From: Saprospiraceae bacterium
GTDB taxonomy: Bacteria > Bacteroidota > Bacteroidia > Chitinophagales > Saprospiraceae
DNA length: 60,150 bases
Reading direction: 5' to 3'
NCBI GenBank assembly: GCA_026986005.1
Contig: JALSPK010000021.1
Coordinates: 1-60,150 of the forward strand
Made by a program: the position numbers and the translations under genes. A model generated the notes under the pieces. The model searched no databases, was not told the DNA's origin, and saw only the letters and a list, made by a program, of their open reading frames with translations. Of this stretch, positions 52,742 through 60,150 are shown piece after piece. Position 1 is the stretch's first letter. Each line of letters opens with the position of its first letter.

Positions 52742-54031
52742 TTACTTATTAACAGCTGTTTCGGCTTGTTTGAAATCAGTCAAAACTAAAAACACTAACC
52801 CTATTAAAAAGAAAAATGCAAGAGAAAGTACACTTTTTCTTAAATCACCGGTTATTTCATTGACGATGCCAAATGCAAAAGTGCCAATAACAATAGATAA
52901 TTTGTACACGATATCGTAAAAGCTGAAATAGGAAGTCAAATCCTCTTTTTCAGAATCTATTATTTTTGAATATGCCGATCTTGATTGAGATTGGATTCCT
53001 CCCATTACCATACCTACAAACCCTGCTAAAGCGTAAAATTGGGTTTTATTTTCTATCAAAAATGCAATGACAGCTATTATCACCCAGATAATAACTTGAA
53101 TAATAAGTGATATTTTATTTCCGGTTTTGTCAGAAATAATAGCAAATAAATACGCACCGACTATGGCGACCAATTGAAGTATTAAAATAACAATTATTAA
53201 TTCATCTGTTTCAAATTTTAATTCTTCTTTTGCAAATATCGAAGCTAAATAAATTACAGTTTGAACCCCCGCACTATAGAAAAAGAAAGCAGCTAAAAAT
53301 TTCAATAAATTTGAATTGTTTTTTACCTTGAAAAGTACTTTTTTTATCTCATCAATACCTTTTGATATCATATCTTTACTAAAACTTGTACTAGTTCCCT
53401 TTGGTAGCCTGATAAAAGTAATCTGAGCAAATCCGATCCACCAAATGCCAACTAAGGCAAACCCTAATCTATAAGGAATTGTTGTACCTTCAGGTATGCC
53501 GAACATCAGGGGTTTAAGCGACATAAACAATATAAAAACCAACAAAATAACACTTCCTATATATCCATATGCAAATCCTTTGGCACTAACCTGATCATAT
53601 CTGTCTTCAGTTACAATTTCCGGTAAATAGGCGTTATAAAAAACCATACCTCCTGATGCTCCTATTGTGGCAAGCATAAATGCAGAAATTCCAATCCATA
53701 CATTGCTATCCCCTGTAAAAAATGACAGGGCAATACATGAAACAGAACCTATTACAGTAAACAATTTCAAGAAAAACATCCGTTTACCACCATAATCTGC
53801 AATTCCGGATAGTATAGGAGAGAGGAACACAATCACCAAATATGACAATGATACAGCATACGAAAAGACAGAACTATTAGTCAATTCCATACCGAAGAAA
53901 TCTATTTTACTACTAGTTCTTGCCAAAAAATATGCGGGAAATATTGCCGTGGATATCACTAAAAAATATGCTGAATTTGCCCAATCATAAAATGCCCACC
54001 CTGTTATAGTTTTTTTATCATTTAATGCCAT
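52742..54031 (-). CDS. MFS transporter, UMF1 (Atg22-like) family
   Basis: 429 residues, about twelve membrane helices. 'TGWAFYDWANSAYFLVISTA' at the N-terminus is the hallmark of the UMF1 family, and 'SPILSGIADYGGKRMFFLK' is its first cytoplasmic-loop motif. 'GMVMGGIQSQSRSAYSKII' lies in the second half. Yeast Atg22 exports amino acids from the vacuole; bacterial substrates are unknown. Confidence 0.9.
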   Translation of the reverse strand: MALNDKKTITGWAFYDWANSAYFLVISTAIFPAYFLARTSSKIDFFGMELTNSSVFSYAVSLSYLVIVFLSPILSGIADYGGKRMFFLKLFTVIGSVSCIALSFFTGDSNVWIGISAFMLATIGASGGMVFYNAYLPEIVTEDRYDQVSAKGFAYGYIGSVILLVFILFMSLKPLMFGIPEGTTIPYRLGFALVGIWWIGFAQITFIRLPKGTSTSFSKDMISKGIDEIKKVLFKVKNNSNLLKFLAAFFFYSAGVQTVIYLASIFAKEELKFETDELIIVILILQLVAIVGAYLFAIISDKTGNKISLIIQVIIWVIIAVIAFLIENKTQFYALAGFVGMVMGGIQSQSRSAYSKIIDSEKEDLTSYFSFYDIVYKLSIVIGTFAFGIVNEITGDLRKSVLSLAFFFLIGLVFLVLTDFKQAETAVNK

Positions 54032-54163
54032 TTGTCGGTTTTTATTAAGTGTAAAATTGTTAAAAGAAGTGCAAAATAGATATTTTTTACATATAAAGAT
54101 TCTTTTATTGATGAATATTGATATCTTGCTGACAAAAGAAATAAATTTAAGAATAAATATAAG

Positions 54164-55048
54164 ATGAATATAATAATTTTATCAAGAAGTTCTGCTTTGT
54201 ACAGCACACAAAGTTTGTATAGAGCTGCTGCCATGAAAGGTCATTTTGTACAGGTAATTGACCATATGTATTGTGATCTTTTAATAGAAGACGGAATGTC
54301 TAAGGTATTTTATAATGGCTATGAGCTACAGGGAATACACGCTATAATACCGAGAATTGGCGCTACTGCTACTGAATATGGTTCTTATGTGATTAGGCAT
54401 TTTGAAAACAGGGGTGTTTATAGTGTTCTGAAATCAGAAAGTTTATTGAAAGCTAGAAATAAATTTACCTGCCTTCAGATATTGTCAAGAAATGGTATTC
54501 CGATTCCTAATACGGCTACTACAAATTATTCGGAGGACTTGGATGGCTTTTTAGAGTTGTTTTCCGAACATCCGATAATTATAAAACTACTCAATAGTAC
54601 GCATGGAGAAGGAGTTATAAAATCAGATAATTCTAGTGTCAGTGCTACTTTACTTGAAGCTTTTTTGAATTTAAAGCACAAAGTACTTGTTCAAGAATTT
54701 ATCAAAGAGTCTTCGGGTACTGATATTAGAGCATTTATTGTAGGGGATAGAGTCGTCGCAGCTATGAGAAGAACTGCAGTAGGAGGAGAATTTCGTTCAA
54801 ATCTTCATCGAGGAGGTAGCTCAACTAGCATAAAGTTGACAAATGAAGAAATATCTCTTGCAAAAAAATCTGCAAGAATTCTCGGCTTGCAAATTGCCGG
54901 AGTAGATATATTAAGGTCAAATAAAGGTCCAATGGTCATTGAAGTAAATGCTTCTCCGGGACTGGAAGGTATTGAGACAACAACAAACGTAAATATTGCT
55001 CGTTCGATAATTTCATTAGTGGAAAGAAATTCAAAATTTAGATTATGA
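54164..55048 (+). CDS. RimK-like ATP-grasp alpha-L-glutamate ligase
   Basis: 294 residues. RimK layout: 'ILSRSSALYSTQSLYRAAA' at the N-terminus, 'IIPRIGATATEYGSYVIRHF', ATP-grasp 'IIKLLNSTHGEGV', 'VQEFIKESSGTDIRAFIVGD', and 'VIEVNASPGLEGIE' with the Mg-binding Glu/Asn. E. coli RimK adds glutamates to the C-terminus of ribosomal protein S6 and makes poly-alpha-glutamate. It overlaps a succinylglutamate-desuccinylase/aspartoacylase-like gene by four bases, which suggests an added group that is later removed. Confidence 0.9.
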   Translation: MNIIILSRSSALYSTQSLYRAAAMKGHFVQVIDHMYCDLLIEDGMSKVFYNGYELQGIHAIIPRIGATATEYGSYVIRHFENRGVYSVLKSESLLKARNKFTCLQILSRNGIPIPNTATTNYSEDLDGFLELFSEHPIIIKLLNSTHGEGVIKSDNSSVSATLLEAFLNLKHKVLVQEFIKESSGTDIRAFIVGDRVVAAMRRTAVGGEFRSNLHRGGSSTSIKLTNEEISLAKKSARILGLQIAGVDILRSNKGPMVIEVNASPGLEGIETTTNVNIARSIISLVERNSKFRL

Positions 55049-55995
55049 TGAAAATTAATGGCCATGAGATTTTACCGGGCGAAAATAAAAAAATAAAAAT
55101 AAGAGTTGGAAAACTTCCTTCCGGTACACATATCAATATATTTGCAAATGTTTATAGAGCGAAGAAAAAAGGGAAAACCTTATTGGTTTTGGGGGGAATA
55201 CACGGTGATGAAATAAATGGTGTAGAGATAATTAGACGTTCTATTGAACAAGAATACTACGAAGATTTAGAGTCCGGAACAGTAATAGTGATTCCGCTTC
55301 TTAATGTTTATGGCTTTATTAACTTTAGTAGAGAAGTGCCGGATGGTAAAGATGTAAATAGAAGCTTTCCCGGAGTAAATACCGGCTCTTTGGCTTCTAG
55401 AGTAGCAAGAAAACTCACTAAATTTATATTGCCCCATGTGGATATGGGTATTGATTTTCATACAGGTGGAGATTCAAGATATAATTATCCACAAATAAGA
55501 TACTCCAAAGGAGTTGATGAATCAAAAACTTTAGCAAGTATTTTTAATGCTCCGTTTATGATTGAAAAACCAATGATTAAAAAGTCGTTGAGAAAAGCAG
55601 CCAATGATAGGGGCATTCCTATCATCGTGTTTGAAGGTGGTGAATCAAAAAGGCTAGATGATTTGTCTATTGAAAAGGGACTTGCAGGGATTAAAAACAT
55701 CTTGTATCATTTTGGTATGATAAAACCTGAAGAATCAGATAATCATATAACTACTTCTATTAAAATAAATAAAACATCGTGGATAAGAGCAAGGGATTCC
55801 GGACTATTCAGAGCCTTGAAAAAATCAGGTTATCAAGTTGAAGAAAAAGAACTTATAGGAATGATAAAAGATGTGTTGGGAGAAGAATCCAAGAATATTC
55901 ATTCCAGTCGGAAAGCATATATTTTAGGACACAATAATGCTCCTGTCGTAAATATGGGGGATGCGTTATTCAATTTGGGATGGCAGGATAAATAA
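55045..55995 (+). CDS. Succinylglutamate desuccinylase/aspartoacylase-family zinc hydrolase
   Basis: 316 residues. Zinc-carboxypeptidase-like motifs: 'LGGIHGDEINGVEIIRR' (His and Glu ligands), 'VNRSFPG' (substrate-binding Asn-Arg) and 'MGIDFHTGGDSR' (third His ligand), with 'IVFEGGESK' carrying the likely catalytic Glu. ATG codons at 55045 and 55048 both overlap the stop of the RimK-like gene. The substrate is not defined; possibly N-acyl- or glutamyl-amino acid groups made by the partner. Confidence 0.87.
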   Translation: MMKINGHEILPGENKKIKIRVGKLPSGTHINIFANVYRAKKKGKTLLVLGGIHGDEINGVEIIRRSIEQEYYEDLESGTVIVIPLLNVYGFINFSREVPDGKDVNRSFPGVNTGSLASRVARKLTKFILPHVDMGIDFHTGGDSRYNYPQIRYSKGVDESKTLASIFNAPFMIEKPMIKKSLRKAANDRGIPIIVFEGGESKRLDDLSIEKGLAGIKNILYHFGMIKPEESDNHITTSIKINKTSWIRARDSGLFRALKKSGYQVEEKELIGMIKDVLGEESKNIHSSRKAYILGHNNAPVVNMGDALFNLGWQDK

Positions 55996-56031
55996 TAAAG
56001 AGTTGAAAATACAATTACCGATATAAATTAT

Positions 56032-57246
56032 TTATTCTTCTCGTATAAATGCAGAAATATTACCGGCTTTTTTAGCAGGGAGGAGAGATATTAAAAATCC
56101 TATTAATAAAACAGTAATTGTCACGATTATAAAATCAAATAATCTTAATTGTACCGGATAAGCATCAATAATAGTAGCTCCCTCCGGTATGCCTATCAAG
56201 TCAAAATTCTTTTGGGCAAAATAAAACAAAAGAGCAATGACAAATCCCAAAATCAATCCAAAACCGGATATTAGCATTCCTACATACAAAAATATTTGTC
56301 TAATTGTACTTTTCTTTGCACCCATAGATTGGAGCATAGAAATGTCTTTCTTTTTGTCCAAAACAATCATCCAAAGGCTACCGATTAGGTTAATGGCAAT
56401 CAAAAACAGAGATAGCGAAACAATCACATATGCAATCCATTTTTCCATATTCATTATCTTCATCAACTCTTCATCCTGCTCTTTCCTGTTTTTTATATAA
56501 AAATTTTCACCAAACAAGGATTTTAATTCATTCTGCACATCATTAATATTACCTTTGGTTTTTACTTCTATAGCTGAATATTTCGCTGTATCATTAGATT
56601 TAGAATTTCCTATTAAGTACTGGGCTTGATCTATTGAAATAAGAACATATTCCAAATCAGATTGACTGAGAATAGCAAATTTTCCCGAAGGAAATACCTC
56701 TCCTCTTTTGGATCCATTGGTTTTCTTGTTTAGCACATGAATATTTATAGGTGTTATTTTGTCAGAAATATTTATTCCCATTTTTGCTGCTAACCCATTT
56801 CCGATTACACCATAATTTATATCTTGTTTTTCCAATAAAAATTCACCGGCTACAATCGCAGTATCAATATTGTTGACTATTTTAAATTTATTATCTACAC
56901 CCTTTATTTGACCAAAAGACTGACTATCTCCATAAACAAAATAGGCTACTTCTTCAACAGTGAGAGAATAATCAGAAATACCTTGTATGGTGTTTAATTT
57001 CTCAATAAAACCACTATCGACCTTGAAAAATTTTCCTTTTTTAGCTGTGATCTTTAGTTCTGGATTGAATGTATTAAAGTGCTCACCAATCAAATCCTCA
57101 AAACCATTGAAAACCGATAATATCAATACTAGTGCCGCAGCACCAATAGAAATACCAAAAACAGAAATACCTGTAATTATATTAATAGCATTAATAGTCT
57201 TTTTACCAACCAAATATCTTCGCGCTATATCAAATGCAAGTTTCAT
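56032..57246 (-). CDS. LolC/LolE-type ABC permease
   Basis: About 404 residues from ATG 57246. 'FDIARRYLVGKKTINAINII' and 'ILSVFNGFEDLIGEHFN' at the N-terminus are typical of lipoprotein-releasing permeases. A large periplasmic domain and three C-terminal helices with 'KKDISMLQSMGAKKSTIRQIF' follow. It likely works with a LolD-like ATPase encoded elsewhere to release lipoproteins to LolA. There is one gene only, as usual for Bacteroidota. Confidence 0.88.
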   Translation of the reverse strand: MKLAFDIARRYLVGKKTINAINIITGISVFGISIGAAALVLILSVFNGFEDLIGEHFNTFNPELKITAKKGKFFKVDSGFIEKLNTIQGISDYSLTVEEVAYFVYGDSQSFGQIKGVDNKFKIVNNIDTAIVAGEFLLEKQDINYGVIGNGLAAKMGINISDKITPINIHVLNKKTNGSKRGEVFPSGKFAILSQSDLEYVLISIDQAQYLIGNSKSNDTAKYSAIEVKTKGNINDVQNELKSLFGENFYIKNRKEQDEELMKIMNMEKWIAYVIVSLSLFLIAINLIGSLWMIVLDKKKDISMLQSMGAKKSTIRQIFLYVGMLISGFGLILGFVIALLFYFAQKNFDLIGIPEGATIIDAYPVQLRLFDFIIVTITVLLIGFLISLLPAKKAGNISAFIREE

Positions 57247-57331
57247 CAATGCAAACTTAGTCAAAAAGATTGATGTTAGGAATTATATGGATACATTTCA
57301 ACTGTCCCATGTATAATTGAAATAATTTATA

Positions 57332-58252
57332 CTATATTGTAAATTCGATATTCCTTTTGAGGCCTCCAAATTTTGCTCTAGCTATTGGTGTTCCAAAAAA
57401 CAGTTCTTCAAACTTATCTTCTGTTAGATTAATCCAATCTTCTTTTGTCAAGTTTAAAAACTCTTCCTTGGGTATGAAATCGCTTTCCCTATGTTCCTCA
57501 GCAAAACGATTCCATGGGCATACATCTTGACAGATATCACAACCAAAAATATAGTTTTCCATTTTATTTTCAAATTCAACAGGTATTTCCTTTTTATTTT
57601 CTATTGTTAAATATGAAATGCATTTATTTGCATCTACTACATATCCTTCGGGTTTTATCGCATTAGTAGGACAAGCGTCTATACATTTAGTACAATTACC
57701 ACAATGATTTGAAATAGGCGAATTGTAATAGAGTTCTAAGTCTATTATGATTTCAGAAAGGAAAAAATAACTACCCTTTTTAGGATTAATTAATAATGAA
57801 TTTTTTCCTATCCATCCCAAACCGGAGCTACTTGCCCAAGATCCTTCCATCACCGGCGCTGAATCTACAAATATTCTACCTTTGATAGGATGAATTTCAT
57901 TATTAATATAATTGAATAGTATTTTTAATTTATTTTTTACGACTTTGTGATAATCTCTACCAAAAGCATATTTGGATACAGTCAATTCTGAATTCTCATT
58001 TTGTGAAGTTTCAGTATAATAATTATATAAAAACGAAATGACTGTCTTTGCATTTGGGACAAGTTCGGTTGGATCTAGCCTTTTATCAAAATGATTATTC
58101 ATGTATTCCATTCCGGCATTGTATCCTTTATCAAGCCATTTTTTCAACCAAACCTCATCTTCATCAAGTTTTTTTGCTCTCGAAAAACCAATTTCAGAAA
58201 ACCCAAGTTCTTTCGCTTTGTCTATTATGCGTTTGTTAAAATTGGAATTCAT
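57332..58252 (-). CDS. queG: Epoxyqueuosine reductase QueG
   Basis: 306 residues. N-terminal cobalamin-binding part ('AKELGFSEIGFSRAKKLDED', 'YMNNHFDKRLDPTELVP', 'ASSSGLGWIGKNSLL') and two 4Fe-4S clusters from 'CGNCTKCIDACPTNAI' and 'CDICQDVCPWN'. QueG performs the last step of queuosine synthesis and needs B12, which links it to the btuB-btuG operon in this window. Confidence 0.95.
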   Translation of the reverse strand: MNSNFNKRIIDKAKELGFSEIGFSRAKKLDEDEVWLKKWLDKGYNAGMEYMNNHFDKRLDPTELVPNAKTVISFLYNYYTETSQNENSELTVSKYAFGRDYHKVVKNKLKILFNYINNEIHPIKGRIFVDSAPVMEGSWASSSGLGWIGKNSLLINPKKGSYFFLSEIIIDLELYYNSPISNHCGNCTKCIDACPTNAIKPEGYVVDANKCISYLTIENKKEIPVEFENKMENYIFGCDICQDVCPWNRFAEEHRESDFIPKEEFLNLTKEDWINLTEDKFEELFFGTPIARAKFGGLKRNIEFTI

Positions 58253-58398
58253 ATTGTTTTTTTTAAGTTTTTTATAAAAATAACTATTAATTGTTTTATA
58301 TTAAGAAATTTGTTAGACTTTTTGATATTATCTTTGTCTAACATAAGCTAAAAGGCATTTGTTTAAATGAAAAATTGATAAATATTCAATTAATAATA

Positions 58399-58406
58399 TA
58401 TCTTTG
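58399..58406 (+). promoter_or_regulatory. -7 promoter element upstream of unknown gene
   Basis: TATCTTTG, perfect TANNTTTG, 27 bases before the ATG at 58433; a TTG at 58375-58377 could be the -33 box. Another TATCTTTG lies at 58329-58336. Confidence 0.55.
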
Positions 58407-58432
58407 CCGCAATAATAGTAAACTTAATATAA

Positions 58433-58993
58433 ATGAAAACAAATACTACAAAGATTTTAAGCGAATTGTATCTTGAAGCTAAGGCGCTAAATGGGATATC
58501 TTTAAGTGAAGAACCTATAAGATTTGATGTAGCAGCACCAATTATATCTGCTTGGAAAGAGCTAAACCGTGAAAGACTAACATCGATTAACGATAAAAGA
58601 GATACAAGCAAGTTTCTACAAAGCGTAATATCTGTTGCGGATATTCAAGTACCCTATGACAGAAAAGAAACCAAAGTTATTTTTGAAACAGGAATATCCT
58701 TTGTTTCCGTACTTTTCGCTAGAAATACCAACGGTGATCCGACTATTATGCTTAGAGCTTATATCCCTACAGAAAATAGATTTTTTAATTTTGAAAGGCT
58801 TACAACAGTACTATCTAAAACGTATTGTCCTAATGAAGGTATATCGTGGAATGATTTGTGTGAAGATATTAAAACTCTAGGTATTTCTGAAGAATTTCAC
58901 ATGATTGTAGAGGAATTCAAAAAAACAATTCACGAGGTAAAAAGCAGAGAAGAGTTGGAAACAAAAGTCCACAAGACTTTTAGATTAGTATAG
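58433..58993 (+). CDS. Conserved-looking protein of unknown function
   Basis: 186 residues, not recognised. It is a soluble mixed alpha/beta protein without signal peptide or membrane segment, and has two cysteines (in 'TYCPNEG' and 'DLCEDI'). Its codon use resembles the core genes nearby and it has a good promoter, so it is very likely real. It converges on the cassette-like region at the right edge and is divergent from queG. Confidence 0.75.
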   Translation: MKTNTTKILSELYLEAKALNGISLSEEPIRFDVAAPIISAWKELNRERLTSINDKRDTSKFLQSVISVADIQVPYDRKETKVIFETGISFVSVLFARNTNGDPTIMLRAYIPTENRFFNFERLTTVLSKTYCPNEGISWNDLCEDIKTLGISEEFHMIVEEFKKTIHEVKSREELETKVHKTFRLV

Positions 58994-59314
58994 TTTGCGA
59001 ACTGTTTGGTTTAAGTATTCCCCCATATACACCGGATTAGTCAACAAAGCATTCAACCCTTGACACCTATCGGCGGGTCTAGTGCTTAGTTGTTAGGGGT
59101 AGTATTTACTCGTCATTTCTCAATGTTGTTGCTCGTTTATGCGTAAGGTACTACTACCAATTTCGTGGGTAAGTAAATATCGAAAAATAAATTCTGATTA
59201 TTTCCTTTAAGTACATTTCTTAAATTCCCATTAAAGAGGGGAATATTAAAGGGCAAAATATATATTGCAATCTTTTAAGTTTGTCTTTCTTCCACTAAAT
59301 TGGTAGTAGAACCT
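58994..59314. other. Non-coding stretch with attC-like hairpin
   Basis: No gene seen. It contains the hairpin at 59051-59098 and an outer imperfect inverted repeat GGGGTAGTATTTAC (about 59095) / GTAAGGTACTACTACC (about 59142-59157). The remaining ~150 bases up to the gene at 59315 are plain AT-rich sequence. Confidence 0.5.
59051..59098 (-). repeat. attC-like hairpin 1
   Basis: On the minus strand CCCTAAC then CAAC...GTTG pairing, a CCGATAGG inner motif, and a GTTGAAT end that fits the integron R' core GTTRRRY exactly. The left core fits RYYYAAC at six of seven positions. At 48 bp it is slightly shorter than most attC sites. It lies downstream of the gene at 59315-59935, where a cassette recombination site would be. 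Confidence 0.4.
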
Positions 59315-59935
59315 TTATTTTCTATTAGTTGTATCTTTTTTGAATCCGATTATTGTGCCTATTTCAATTTCATCAATTAATTCTTTGAACTCTACTTCTT
59401 CCAGAATCCTAATTCTCTTTAGCCATTCCAATTGAGCTATTTTATGTTCTTTTGGTGAATTTTCGTCCCATTTTAAATATTCATCTTTATAAGCATTTTT
59501 TATCCGAGTCTTTAATTCTTCTATAAATTCGTTGACCTCTTTTGTATTTGGTTTCTCTTGAAAAAATTCAATATTTTTTTGTCCTCCAGTTATATAAATT
59601 AATTTTTTTCCAGGTTGCCATCTTAAAAAGAAAATGAATCCTAAGAAAAACCCACTTCCAAGTGACCAATAAATTAGCATTCCTTTATTATCTGCTTCAA
59701 AAATTAAAGATTGAATTAAAAGTCCAAATTGTAAAATGAAAAAAGCCCAAAAGAACAATTCTAAGAATCCAGAGTTTTTGATAGATTTCTTTACTGTTTT
59801 CACACCAAGTTCTAAGTAATCAACTGAATATTCTGATTCTTCGTTTATCTTTTTATCATAGACTTCAATTTCGTGTTTTTTGAGTTCAAATCTCTTCTCT
59901 CCAAAAAATCGTTTCTGTTTTAGTTTAGCACTCAT
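59315..59935 (-). CDS. Hypothetical membrane protein, possible gene-cassette cargo
   Basis: 206 residues, family not recognised. Charged N-terminus, two adjacent membrane helices at about 58-80 and 87-106 (FLELFFWAFFILQFGLLIQS; MLIYWSLGSGFFLGFIFFL), then a Lys/Glu-rich cytosolic part. This 2TM-plus-cytosolic-domain plan is common among orphan genes. It is framed by two attC-like hairpins and oriented as in an integron cassette. Function unknown. Confidence 0.75.
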   Translation of the reverse strand: MSAKLKQKRFFGEKRFELKKHEIEVYDKKINEESEYSVDYLELGVKTVKKSIKNSGFLELFFWAFFILQFGLLIQSLIFEADNKGMLIYWSLGSGFFLGFIFFLRWQPGKKLIYITGGQKNIEFFQEKPNTKEVNEFIEELKTRIKNAYKDEYLKWDENSPKEHKIAQLEWLKRIRILEEVEFKELIDEIEIGTIIGFKKDTTNRK

Positions 59936-59955
59936 TTTTCATTTTTTTTTATGGC

Positions 59956-60023
59956 ATACAACACAAGCATACCTGACAGAGTCTGCCGATAGGCGGCTCT
60001 GGTATGGTCATGCATTGTTGTCA
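59956..60023 (-). repeat. attC-like hairpin 2
   Basis: Arms ACAACACAAGCATACC (plus strand 59958-59973) and GGTATGGTCATGCATTGTTG (60001-60020) pair with bulges, around an inner imperfect stem containing GCCGATAGG. On the minus strand it starts TGACAAC and ends GTTGTAT, close to RYYYAAC/GTTRRRY. It begins at the stop codon of the upstream gene and ends 20 bases before the ATG at 59935. Confidence 0.45.
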
Positions 60024-60149
60024 GTAGGCTTCTTTAGTTTCAATTTTTAATCTATTTTGGTTTTCCAAGCGAGCTGGTATTTCTTTAAATTTTGTAGTTG
60101 TTTTCCAGACATTTAGTTCAAATTCTAGGTTACATAATTCCTCTTGAAA
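60021..60149 (-). CDS. C-terminal fragment of a gene running off the right edge
   Basis: An open minus-strand frame of 42 codons ends with 'LENQNRLKIETKEAY' and a TGA at 60021-60023. The Lys/Glu/Asn-rich composition resembles real coding sequence. The stop codon is the first base triplet of the attC-like hairpin, as in integron cassettes. Too short for family assignment. Confidence 0.6.
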   Translation of the reverse strand, partial: FQEELCNLEFELNVWKTTTKFKEIPARLENQNRLKIETKEAY

Positions 60150-60150
60150 T

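Overview
The window is from an AT-rich member of the Bacteroidota. Evidence: several secreted proteins end in type IX secretion (T9SS) sorting domains, there are FecI/FecR/TonB-receptor and 'NYExWFLDF'-type ECF sigma/anti-sigma sets, a BtuB/BtuG pair, and promoters of the TANNTTTG type with few Shine-Dalgarno sequences. The species cannot be named from sequence alone.

Layout. 1-984 is a degraded stretch holding one end of a dispersed repeat and remnants of genes, including a decayed T9SS sorting domain. 985-4209 is a cobalamin uptake operon (riboswitch, btuB, btuG-like). 4353-8627 is an ECF sigma / FecR / STN-containing TonB receptor signalling set. 8749-19469 is a run of secreted proteins: a putative glycosidase, two tandem DUF4838 paralogues and a beta-helix protein between them that is cut from its sorting domain by an in-frame TAG. 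19712-26077 is a 2121-residue adhesin with seven ~66-residue repeats, probably a seven-bladed propeller. 26441-26514 is tRNA-Met.

26702-45290 is mostly core genome: a MacB-like permease, DksA-like and pentapeptide proteins, a DUF134 regulator / His-Cys protein / metal exporter operon, an S9 peptidase with a thioredoxin-like partner, a thioredoxin, an ECF sigma and anti-sigma pair, AMP nucleosidase, an RsmI-like methylase, an S41 protease with tsaB, two ArsR-type regulators, pyrD, a Crp-type regulator and dnaX. 45573-58993 holds an iron-type ABC transporter, dodecin, a T9SS protein with a CxxCH motif, a rhodanese-like protein lacking its cysteine, a YheT hydrolase, an MFS carrier, a RimK-like ligase overlapping an aspartoacylase-like gene, a LolC/E-like permease, queG and an unknown gene. 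From about 59050 to the right edge there are orphan genes separated by hairpin repeats that resemble integron attC sites.

Across the window a small inverted-repeat element (ends AGTGTCTGTC / GACAGACACT, 4-bp target duplications) is present in two complete and three partial copies. One complete copy sits exactly in the shared stop codons of two converging genes and leaves both proteins intact.
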